Below, piece by piece: positions 11,311-21,569 of a DNA stretch of 64,000 nucleotides (position 1 is the stretch's first letter; every line of letters starts with the position of its first letter). Location of the stretch: contig CM051462.1 in NCBI GenBank assembly GCA_028095005.1, forward strand, positions 83,711,846 to 83,775,845. The letters run 5' to 3'. This stretch comes from Rhynchospora pubera (Eukaryota > Streptophyta > Magnoliopsida > Poales > Cyperaceae). The notes below the pieces were generated by a model that ran no database searches, was not told the DNA's origin, and saw only the letters and a list, made by a program, of their open reading frames with translations. The position numbers were made by a program, and so were the translations under genes.

Positions 11311-11974
11311 GACCCTACATTCAAGCCGGAGGAGGTGAAATGGAACCAAATGAATTTTGCTGTGATGGTATCAAGGAGAACATGTCGCCGGGGATATGCG
11401 AATTTGTTCCACCTTTCGTGGAACAGATTATCAGCATGAAGAAATTGGTCTATGTAGCCGATAAATGTGGTCTGCCTCTTGCTCCTGGGACCAAATGTGG
11501 AAGTATGCAACCTATTTTTTTTTATATTAATTTTTCATGCATATATTTATTTATCAATTAATTAAGGTGCTGCTCTTAGTGCTGATTGGCTTGAAACAAT
11601 ATTATATATGTATAATTAGGATTGATGATTTGTTAGCTGATCTGACAAGCTTAGCACTTAATTAATTTTGGTTTTAATCGGTCGAGTTAGGATCAGAACC
11701 TTTTTGTTCTAATTTGTACTCTTTGTATAAATAGGTCTAGTTTAAACCGGTAGAAGCTCTGTAATACCCAATGTTGGTTATGTGAACGTGATATATTTAG
11801 GAGAAGGAACTCGCTGGTGTATAATCCCTTTTTCTTTCAGTAATTTTTAGTTAAATTTAAATTAAATTTATGAAATATGAATAAACTGCATTGGAGAATT
11901 TAACAAAATTCTTTTTTCTTTTTCTCGTTTCAGGTTACGCTGTCCCTCCATCACCTCTGTCATTTGGGGCTTGA
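11311..11974 (+). pseudogene. 3' part of the split cysteine-rich gene (two exon pieces)
   Basis: Exon piece 11311-11502 encodes FCCDGIKENMSPGICEF and then DKCGLPLAPGTKCG, ending at a donor A|GTATGC. The intron has a pyrimidine-rich 3' end and CAG at 11931-11933. The last exon, 11934-11974, adds a short Ser/Pro-rich tail and a TGA stop in the matching phase. CGLPLAP resembles the C-terminal segment of small lipid-transfer-like proteins. Its own 5' half is missing here: an LTR precedes it. A much more decayed relative lies at 33290-33770. Confidence 0.6.
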
Positions 11975-12087
11975 GGCTGTATATATATATCTATATTGTA
12001 GAAGACTTGAACTGCAAAGGAAATAAAATAATTAAATGTAATGATGTAGAAAATTAGGATGTGTTTGGTCATTCTTTTTTTCTTTAG

Positions 12088-12243
12088 GGGTGCGTTTGGA
12101 TGAGAGAAGAAGAAGGGAAGAAGGAAGATGGAAAGAAAAAAAATTATAAACAATCCAAACTCTTCACAAAGTTACACACTTCCCAATACATCTTCTCACT
12201 TCTTCTCTTCTTCCCTTCTTCCCACACCTATCCAAACACACCC
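12088..12243. mobile_element. 156-bp MITE, GGGTGCGTTTGGAT family
   Basis: Same length and core as 4613-4768. Flanked by TAG (12085-12087 and 12244-12246), again a 3-bp target duplication, here of a different sequence. Confidence 0.78.
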
Positions 12244-12375
12244 TAGAAAAGTTTAGCCCAAATAAGTCAATTTAAAGTTGTTACTGTTCAAACCATTGAG
12301 ATCTTCTTTTTCATAAAATGAATTGAGAGCATGTCATAGACTCAGACATCTGAAGCGCGTGATTTAGATACTGTG

Positions 12376-13043
12376 TACGGCTGAAAACGGTAGCCGTTTC
12401 AGCCGTTTTTTCGTTTTGTTTCGTCCGGAACTGAACGATAACGGATAAGGATTTCAGTTTCGTTTAAGGAACGGAACAACCGACGCAAATAAAAATATTG
12501 TTTCGTCTCAGAACGGAACGATTAGTGAAACTGGTACGTTTCGTGATCGTTTATTTCGCGCATTTCGTCTAAAATTTTTTTTTATGGTTTTATTATTAGA
12601 TTGCAGAGGACCTTACCAGAGAGATCGAGAAAGAAATGAGTAAAATTAGATTTCTGCAGCGTCGCTCCGTCATTTCTCCGCCGAACACAGTCACATCTAT
12701 CTCTCTCGCCTCTACACCACCGAGTACAATCGCCGTCGAGAGCAAGAGGTGATTATAGTGTCTCCTCCCCCTTTTCCGCGTGACCTAACATGTCATTTCT
12801 CTATCTCTGTTTCATACAAAATGCAGAATAATTTATTTTTTTACATCTTAATAAAATGCAAAACAATTAGGTAGTCAAAGACGGTTATAACCGTTTTGAT
12901 CGTTCCCATCAACGGAACAATCAACGCAACATGTGCTAAACGGATGCAACAATCAACGCAATAAGTATAAAAATTTCGTGCATCAATGCAACGGTTAACG
13001 AAAATGACCACTTTCGTGGTCGTTTTCACGTTATGCACCCCTA
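12376..13043. mobile_element. Non-autonomous hAT element
   Basis: 668 bp with left end TACGGCTG and right end CACCCCTA (TAGGGGTG type) and a perfect 8-bp target duplication ATACTGTG (12368-12375 and 13044-13051), diagnostic of the hAT superfamily. The interior holds repeated AACGG/CCGTT-type motifs like 1036-1318. No transposase frame. Confidence 0.8.
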
Positions 13044-13067
13044 ATACTGTGTGAGTGTGATAGCAAC

Positions 13068-14594
13068 CCGAAAAAATTAATACTAACGTTACTGTTCATA
13101 TTAATTTTGATAATAACAGAAAAAAATAAAAATTTTAATACTAACGTTGCTGGATCGTCATCCCAGTTGACGAAAGCCCAATACCCTTGGATCGTCAACT
13201 GGGATGACGATCCAACGATCCAACGAAAAAATAAATATTAAAAAAAGTTTTTGAAATTTTTTTCGTTTGGATCGTCATCCCAAATGACGATCCAAACAAA
13301 AAAATTTCAAATTCTTTTTTTAATGCAAATTTTACATTTTAGTCCCCAAAGTTTTTATTATTACAAAATATATAATTTATAATTAAAAATTAAACATAAT
13401 TAAAACATCTATTATATTTTATTTACACATCGTGCGTGCCGTGTCATGTCGTGTCAAACACGATCGTGTTAGAGTCTCGTGTCGTGTTGACACGAACTAC
13501 TTTTTTAACCGTGTCGTGTCGTGCTTAGTGGTGAGAAGAGTCAACATGACACGCATTCTAACACGACACGACTGACACGATCGTGTCGTGTCGTGTTGAA
13601 ACGTTGTGTTAGTAGTGTCAAATCGTGTCAGATTATTTTATTATTTTTTTAATTAAAAATAAAAATTAAGAAAAAAATTACTAAACGTTATAATTTATTA
13701 TGTAATTAAGTTTAAAGTTTTTATTAATATTTTTATAAAAAATAATAATTAAATTAGAACAATATTATAATTAAATTAGAACAATATTATAATTGGAAGT
13801 CTACATTTATAATACCACATCATTTAAATCATAATATTGTTCTAATTTAATTATTATTTTTTATAAAAAATATTAATAAAAACTTTAAACTTAATTACAT
13901 AATAAATTATAACGTTTAGTAATTTTTTTCTTAATTTTTATTTTTAATTAAAAAGATAATAAAATAATCTGACACGATTTGACACGACTAACACAACGTT
14001 TCAACACGACACGACACGATCGTGTCAGTGTGTCGTGTTAGAATGCGTGTCATGTTGACTCTTCTCACCACTAAGCACGACACGACACGGTTAAAAAAGT
14101 AGTTCGTGTCAACACGACACGAGACTCTAACACGATCGTGTTTGACACGACATGACACGGCACGCACGATGTGTAAATAAAATATAATAGATATTTTAAT
14201 TATGTTTAATTTTTAATTATAAATTATATATTTTGTAATAATAAAAACTTTGGGGACTAAAATGTAAAATTTACATTAAAAAAAGAATTTGAAATTTTTT
14301 TGTTTGGATCGTCATTTGGGATGACGATCCAAACGAAAAAATTTCAAAATCTTTTTTTAATATTTATTTTTTCGTTGGATCGTTGGATCGTCATCCCAGT
14401 TGACGATCCAAGCTTGGATCGTCATTTCGGATGACGATCCAAGCTTGGATCGTCAACTGGGATGACGATCCAAGGGTATTGGGCTTTCTTCAACTGGGAT
14501 GACGATCCAGCAACGTTAGTATTAAAATTTTGATTTTTTTTCTGTTATTATCAAAATTAATATGAACAGTAACTTTAGTATTAATTTTTTCCGG
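13068..14594. mobile_element. Foldback Mutator-like element, family A copy 1
   Basis: 1,527 bp, almost wholly a head-to-head palindrome: arms of about 0.75 kb facing each other around a loop of a few tens of bases near 13.8 kb. Termini CCGAAAAAATTAATACT and the reverse complement ending TTTTTTCCGG; flanks are a perfect 9-bp duplication GATAGCAAC (13059-13067 and 14595-14603), the Mutator-superfamily target size. Inside each arm are several short palindromes built from GGATCGTCA and TGACGATCC, then a block of CGTGTCGTGTC-type repeats. No coding frame. High arm similarity suggests recent origin or arm homogenisation. Confidence 0.88.
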
Positions 14595-14603
14595 GATAGC
14601 AAC

Positions 14604-15233
14604 TGGGATTTTAAATCTTGGGCCTATATCTCATGGTGAGCTACATTACAATTTTAAAAAAATCTGTTAACATGTATTGATGGGCCCAGATTGAACCCAA
14701 TCTTATCGGAAATAAAGATGGATGATTATATTTTCTGCAGAGAGTATAAGTACTTTGACATTATATTATGGAGACAAAATTAAGTTTGTGCATGGTTTTC
14801 TGGTTCAGCACTGACATGTCACTTAGTTGAATAATGGTACATTTTTCCCATCAACTCTGTTTTTTTCCCCATTAAATACAAAATAAGAGTACCTGCTTCA
14901 GAGCCTCTCCTTAATTAAAATTCTGGGTGATGAGGAAGGATGGTCTCAACAATATAAAGTCTTCATCCAAAGTTCTCTCAACAGTGGCATGGCATCGCAT
15001 AATATGAACTAGTACCAAATGGTACATGAGCCATTAGTTACCAACCGAGGCAATACGTGAGCAAAATAAAAGCAATACATGGTATTAATCCATCCATCCT
15101 TCCTCATCGTCTAAAATCAACATATGTAACCTCTATTTCCATATGGTTAGTTTACACATTTAACATATCCTAATTAAAGGCAATACAAGAAGGTTTTAGC
15201 TCACTATTGAAAGTACTTATTATGGCTCCGTTT
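14604..15233. other. Intergenic; resembles 3' flanks of the WAK genes
   Basis: Stretches such as TCTTGGGCCT, TGGGCCCAGATTGAAC and the block around 15020-15120 (ACCGAGGCAAT, ATCCATCCATCCTTC) recur near 20.97-21.2, 25.8-26.0, 39.8-40.0 and 53.6-53.8 kb, i.e. beside WAK and FUT 3' ends. No gene is left here. It may be the remains of an older duplicated copy. Confidence 0.45.
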
Positions 15234-15363
15234 GGATAGGTGTGGGAAGAAAGGAAGAAGGGAAGAAAGATTGAAAAATGTGTAACTTTGTGAAGAGTTT
15301 GGATTGTTTATAATAAATTTGGATATTGTTCCTTCTTCCTTCTTCCTATATCCAAACGGTGTC
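15234..15363. mobile_element. MITE, GGCTCCGTTTGGAT variant
   Basis: Left end GGCTCCGTTTGGATAGG, right end TCCAAACGGTGTC, with the shared AACTTTGTGAAGAGTTTGG core. The flanks (TAT and ATA) are not a clean direct repeat, so boundaries are approximate. Confidence 0.6.
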
Positions 15364-15604
15364 ATAAGAATGAAAGAGCAGTGAAATGTGAAACAATCTT
15401 TATGATTCGTTAAATATATTCTTACACTAACAACTGATTACCACATTGGATCGCTTAAGGATTTCTATGTGATCAGTGATTTATGTAGCTAATTTATTCC
15501 TTGCTAATATCAATTGGATAACTGATCAGTGCTGCAAATTTTTATTAATTAAATACACAAAAGAAAAAAATACAAAAAATCAAGGAAATGTGAAAAATAT
15601 TATA

Positions 15605-15758
15605 GGCTCCGTTTGAATAGGTGTGGGAAGAAGGAAAGAAGTGAGAAGAAGTATTGGGAAGTGTGTAATTTTATGAAGAGTTTGAATTGTTTAATAATAA
15701 ATTTGGGCCCTTCTTTTTTCTTTTGTTCTCTTCTTCCCACCCCAATCCAAACACTGCC
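15605..15758. mobile_element. MITE, GGCTCCGTTTGAAT variant
   Basis: 154 bp with the same core as the neighbouring copies, flanked by ATA (15602-15604 and 15759-15761). Confidence 0.7.
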
Positions 15759-16676
15759 ATATTTATATTTCATAATGTGAAAAATGTTGTTTCTGAAAAT
15801 AAAAAAGGCTTACCGTTGTGGGTTGATTTTGGAAAAGTTGAAATGCTACTGGGAATGATTTTCAAGTTTTGAGGGGTCTCGGTAGGATATTGACAATAGG
15901 TATTTTAGGTCCCGAAACAAGAAGAGAAAATCTGGCGTTGGGAAAAAATAATTGAAAAATTTTAAGCTATATATTTACATTTTTTATTTATTTTTGTTTA
16001 ATTGGAAACATATATTACTAGAAAGTAGGAAACACGAATCATTAGAGAAAAATGTTGACATTTATTCATGTTTTTTTATGTTCAATATATTTAAAGAGAA
16101 AAAAAATGCATGGATATTGTAAAAGACCATTTTTATGAAGAGTATACAAATACTACAAATTGAAACTAAAAAGCTTCTCATGAATGAAGAATATTAATTC
16201 CTTAAGTGTGTAGGCAAAATAACAAAGGTATGCCTTAATAAAATTGATCAACTCATCAGCAGTCAGCACACAAAAGAATATACAAAAACTGCCACAGAAA
16301 CGTCTTCATAAGCCCAGGGAATAAAATATATCTCCGCGAAACAGCCCTCTGATTCTCTCCATTTTACATTGTATATTCTTCACTTTCCAAAAGGATCAAA
16401 CGGAGCAAAAACGTAAGACTGCACTGGAGAAATAAATTGGACAATTGAAGAACCCGTAAAGGGTGCACGTGGCCACAGCTCAAATGCCGAAGGGCATCTG
16501 CCATCTCGTTACGTCTTTTCTAAACTTAATTAATTAATGCAAATAACCAATTTGTAAGTCGTTAAGTATTATCGAATAAAGATATATCCACAAAAATTAT
16601 TATTTAATTCAACATTGTGCCGGAATTAACGGCACTGATTAATTATGTATTTCCAAGCATTATATTAACAATCATC
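15759..16676. other. Second half of a duplicated intergenic segment
   Basis: About 15770-16510 is a diverged copy of 6200-6960 (same order of shared blocks, small indels). It contains no gene. After 16510 it is AT-rich up to the next MITE. Confidence 0.5.
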
Positions 16677-16844
16677 GGGGCCGTTTGGATCTTCATAGGA
16701 TTTTGAGGAATTTCATCTTCCTACCATAAATTTATTATAAACAATCCAAACTCTTCACAAAATTACACACTTCCCAATAAATTTATTCCTAGGAATTGCA
16801 ACTTCCCCAAATTTCCCAACTTCCTAAGCGATCCAAACGGCCCC
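16677..16844. mobile_element. 168-bp MITE, GGGGCCGTTTGGAT termini
   Basis: Inverted termini GGGGCCGTTTGGATC and GATCCAAACGGCCCC flanked by ATC (16674-16676 and 16845-16847). Contains ATAAACAATCCAAACTCTTC, linking it to the 156-bp family. Confidence 0.75.
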
Positions 16845-17046
16845 ATCATGTGGCCATTTAATTCTCAGTATATATATGGATGGATGCTAGACCCCGTAAA
16901 AACATTCATTCATGTAATATTCCGAATTTGTTAGATAACAAAATATAAATGTTGTTAATTTTTATTATACCATATTATATTTTTTTTATTCCTTTTTACA
17001 TTTCGTGATATAAGTTAGGAGTTGCTAATTTTTTTATCACTTATTC

Positions 17047-17206
17047 GGGGCCGTTTGGATCGCTTAGGAATAAAAGTAAATTCTAATTTCTAGGCATAAA
17101 GTATTGAGAAGTGTGTAATTTTGTGAAGAGTTTAAATTTATTTATAATAAATTTATGTCTAGAAATAAAAAAAAGTTTCAAATTTTCACTTGATCCAAAT
17201 GGCCCC
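17047..17206. mobile_element. MITE, GGGGCCGTTTGGAT family, no clear target repeat
   Basis: Starts GGGGCCGTTTGGATC and ends GATCCAAATGGCCCC with a core related to 16677-16844. The flanks do not match, so it is either older or flanked by a rearrangement. Confidence 0.6.
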
Positions 17207-17626
17207 CAACTGAACAGTGTGCAAGGAATATGATACAGTGATCAGCGCTTAGTTGCCAATTTGGGAGTCCACGAAGTTTTTTTTTTTTTTTTTTAACTAA
17301 AGCAGAGTTGCCCTTTGTATGTCATGTCTGGTGAAAACCGTCGACAGTGACTTGTAAACATATTATTGTGCTCGCCACATCAAGGGCCACACACAGGGTC
17401 CTACGTATTTCGCTAAAACATGTTTGATTTTTTTTTTTTAAAGGTAGGGAGACGATGGTCTCATTCCTACAATTTCACTAAACTGTAAAATCCGTACAAT
17501 AAAAGAAAATAAAAATTACAGAAAAAAGAAAAGGAAAAACTCCTAATTATAGGTGAACATCTCCCATAAACTATGAAGCACGAGCGTTGACGTATATTCA
17601 TGAGCCCAGATTGGGTTTCAGCATTG
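17207..17626. other. Intergenic with decayed retroelement-like tract
   Basis: About 17300-17420 (CCTTTGTATGTCAT..., ending in CGCTAAAACA) has a diverged counterpart at about 32770-32900. A T-run followed by AAAGGTAGGGAGACGATGGT at about 17430 looks like the reversed 3' end of an old retroelement. No gene. Confidence 0.35.
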
Positions 17627-17635
17627 CTGCGTTGA

Positions 17636-18909
17636 CCGAAATTTCAAAAAAATAATATTAAATTAATATAATATATTAAAAATAATATCAATATAATAAT
17701 ATTTTTTTAAATAGTATCACGAGATCGGAATTCCAGATTCCGTACGCAAGATCGGAATCCTGGATTCCGACCTTAGCTTTTTTAATTTTTTTATATATTA
17801 TTTATTTATTTATTTAGTTTATTAATTAATTAGAAAAATAGATAATATATTGTAAAAATATTGAAAAAATATGAAAAAATCAGGAATAATTAAATTAAAA
17901 TTTATATGTAATTTAGTATTTTTTTAGAAAATTAAATTTATTTTCTTTTAATTAATTTACAGTAAAAAATAATTTTTAATGTATTTTCCTTTGCATATAT
18001 TATTTCCATATTATATATTTAACAATTATGTCGAGTCTCATTATCAAGGAAGCACTTTCTGGATTGCGTTAGAAAGTAATCACACGAGGTTGATGTTTTA
18101 CCGAGACGGAGAAGAAAGACTAAATTCACTTGATTTACTGCATTTCTTTTTTTAATGATTAATTTATGATTTTAAAAACTTTTTTAGTAATTTAGAGTGG
18201 TTTTTAGGTTTGCAAAGTTTCAAAGTAGATTTTGGAGGTCTAGAGAGCATTTTTTGGCTCCGAAAATGGTCGTTACGGGGTTTCTAAAACGTGTAGATCT
18301 CGTCGCCAGCTTTCCGGAATGTGCTCGTTTGCCCCAAACGGACCTTCCTATCAAAAGTTATGCATGTTTAAAGTTTTAATGCTCAAGTTATGCATTTGTA
18401 TCCCTGCAAATGCAGAAAGGATTAATAAAACTTTGAACATTCTGAAAGGAAAGGATTATGCATTTGTATCCTGCAAATTCTGAAAATTTATAATCCTTTC
18501 TAAATGATACAATTCATTTAAATAAATAAGTTATAAAAATTTATAAATTAATTAAAAATTTATACTTAATTATTTATTTTTTAATTAAATAAATTAATTA
18601 AAAGAAAATAAATTTAATTTTCCAAAAAATACTAAAAAATTTAATTTAATTATTCCTAATTTTTACATATTTTTTCAATATTTTTACAATATATTATCTA
18701 TTTTTCTAATAAATTGACTAATTAATAAACTAAATAAATAAATAAATAAATATATAAAAAAATTAAAAAAGCTAAGATCTGAATCCGGGATTCCGATCTC
18801 AGCGAAGGTCGGAATTCCGATCTCGTGATACTATTTAAAAAAATATTATTATATTGATATTATTTTTTAATATATTATATTAATTTAATATTATTTTTAA
18901 ATTTTTCGG
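17636..18909. mobile_element. Foldback Mutator-like element, family B copy 1
   Basis: 1,274 bp flanked by a perfect 9-bp duplication CTGCGTTGA (17627-17635 and 18910-18918). Left end CCGAAATTTCAAAAA, right end AAATTTTTCGG. Arms begin with an AT-rich zone ending ATAGTATCACGAGATCGGAA; clustered palindromes made of GATCGGAAT and ATTCCGATC follow. The centre, about 18000-18475, is not palindromic and recurs in the element at 38.3-39.7 kb, so it is element cargo. The cargo holds no long open frame and I do not know its origin. Confidence 0.85.
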
Positions 18910-18978
18910 CTGCGTTGATGTATATTCCTAACGCTGAAACCATAATGTTGACCTGTTTTGAAATGTATACTGAGATTA

Positions 18979-20952
18979 CGACAAAAATTAATACTAACGT
19001 TACTGTTCATATTAATTTTGATAATAACAGAAAAAAAATCAAAATTTTAATACTAACGTTGCTGGATCGTCATCCCAGTTGACGAAAGGCCAATACCCTT
19101 GGATCGTCATCCCAGTTGACGATCCAAGCTTGGATCGTCATCCGAAATGACGATCCAACGATCCAAGGAAAAAACACATATTAAAAAAAGATTTTGAAAT
19201 TTTTTTTCGTTTGGATCGTCATTTGGGATGCAAATTTTAACAAAAAAATTTCAAATTCTTTTTTTTAATGTAAATTTTATATTTTAGTCCCCAAAGTTTT
19301 TATTATTACAAAATATATAATTTATAATTAAAAATTAAACATAATTAAAATATCTATTATATTTTATTTACACATCGTGCGTGCCATGTCATGTCGTGTC
19401 AAACACGATCGTGTTAGAGTCTCGTGTCGTGTTGACACGAACTACTTTTTTAACCGTGTCGTGTCGTGCTTAGTGGTGAGAAGAGTCAACATGACACGCA
19501 TTCTAACACGACACGACTGACACGATCGTGTCGTGTCGTGTTGAAACGTTGTGTTAGTCGTGTCAAATCGTGTCAGATTATTTTATTATTTTTTTAATTA
19601 AAAATAAAAATTAAGAAAAAAATTACTAAACGTTATAATTTATTATGTAATTAAGTTTAAAGTTTTTATTAATATTTTTTATAAAAAATAATAATTAAAT
19701 TAGATACATATATTTATTATGTATATTATATATTTAATACATATTATTGTATATAATTAAAATATATGATACATATTATTATGTACATATATTTCTATGT
19801 ATATTTATTTATACATTAAAAAAAATTATATATTAATATCTACATTTAATGTATAACAAATTTTTTTATTGGACTACTATGTAAAAATAATAATTTTAGT
19901 GTCATCGGCGAATAAATTTTAATTATATATAATAATATGTGCGTGTTGGCACGACACGATGTGCGTGTTGACACGACACGACGCGACGCGACACGAATAC
20001 AAAATTGGCACGACACGACATGTCATGTCATAATTGTGTTGTGTTGGAACATTAGAAAGTTTGACACGATTCAACACGACACGATTCGACACGCAACACG
20101 ACACGAACACGAATTAACACGACACCTCAACACAAATCTAATTATTAATGTTGATTATTTAAGCAAAATTAATAATTTATTTTCAATTTATAATACCACA
20201 TCATATTATTTACCATCATTTAAATCATAATATTGTTCTAATTTAATTATTATTTTTTATAAAAAATATTAATAAAAACTTTAAACTTAATTACATAATA
20301 CATTATAATGTTTAGTAATTTTTTTCTTAATTTTTATTTTTAATTAAAAAAATAATAAAATAATCTGACACGATTTGACACGACTAACACAACGTTTCAA
20401 CACGACACGACACGATCGTGTCAGTCGTGTCGTGTTAGAATGCGTGTCATGTTGACTCTTCTCACCACTAAGCACGACACGACACGGTTAAAAAAGTAGT
20501 TCGTGTCAACACGACACGAGACTCTAACACGATCGTGTTTGACACGACATGACACGGCACGCACGATGTGTAAATAAAATATAATAGATGTTTTAATTAT
20601 GTTTAATTTTTAATTATAAATTATATATTTTGTAATAATAAAAACTTTGGGACTAAAATATAAAATTTGCATTAAAAAAAAGAATTTGAAATTTTTTTGT
20701 TTGGATCGTCATTTGGGATGACGATCCAAACGAAAAACAATTCAAAATCTTTTTTTAATATGTGTTTTTTCCTTGGATCGTCATCTCGGATGACGATCCA
20801 AGCTTGGATCGTCAACTGGGATGACGATCCAAGGGTATTGGGCTTTCGTCAACTGGGATGACGATCCAGCAACGTTAGTATTAAAATTTTGATTTTTTTT
20901 CTGTTATTATCAAAATTAATATGAACAGTAATGTTAGTATTAATTTTTTCGG
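18979..20952. mobile_element. Foldback Mutator-like element, family A copy 2
   Basis: 1,974 bp flanked by a perfect 9-bp duplication CTGAGATTA (18970-18978 and 20953-20961). Ends and arm contents match copy 1 (13068-14594), including the GGATCGTCA/TGACGATCC palindromes and CGTGTCGTGTC blocks. The central loop is larger, about 0.5 kb (19705-20235), with its own run of ACACGAC-type repeats at 19940-20130. Copy 1's short loop is a deleted version of the right part of this loop (shared TTTATAATACCACATCAT). Only 60 bp separate this element from family B copy 1. Confidence 0.88.
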
Positions 20953-20961
20953 CTGAGATTA

Positions 20962-21569
20962 TTGATCTTGGGCCTGTATCTCTTGGTGGGCTATAATTGA
21001 AAAATAAATGCTGTTGAGTGTTGACGTATATTCATGAGCCCTGATTGAAAACATAATTTTATCGTAAACAGCGGAGACTCTATTTATTATTATTATTTTG
21101 ATACTATATACTGACATTACTTTATGAAGGAAAAACTTTTGTTCATGGTTTTGTGGTTCCGCAGTGAATATTGCATGCCACTTTGTTGACTAATGGTATA
21201 ATTTTACTATATAAAATTCATTTTTTCTTAAAAAACTCCAACAAAATAATGATAACCTGATTCCATCAATACAAATAGTAAGTACATAAAAAGAGTTCAA
21301 CAAAGTATAAATATTCACGGTGTAGGATTTAGGATTCAACAAAGTAAAAAGTCTCTATAAATATATTTCCTAGAATTCAATAAATATCCCTTAATTTAAG
21401 AAGGTAATTAAAGATATACACATATTGTATAGAAACTTCAACTCAAATAAAAAAAGGACATTCTTAACAACACAACTATCTGGCATATAATTTTTTTTTT
21501 TAAAAAAGAACCTGCATAAACTGAGAAATGTATATTGTACTCAATGGCATGATGGCAATGGCGGCCATT
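20962..21569. other. 3' flank of the left WAK gene
   Basis: Contains the repeated flank unit also seen at 14.6, 39.8 and 53.6 kb (GGGCCTGTATCT, CATGAGCCCTGATTGAA). Otherwise AT-rich; presumably includes the 3' untranslated region of the minus-strand kinase gene. Confidence 0.4.

Noticed and set aside
13430..14170. Dense CGTGTCGTGTC repeats that look like a short-repeat array
   Set aside because: Not a CRISPR array: units are irregular, without spacers, mirrored on both arms of a transposable element, in a plant nuclear context.
19937..20230. Open frame rich in Arg-His-Asp-Thr
   Set aside because: Translation of the CACGACACGA repeat block in the loop of a foldback element.
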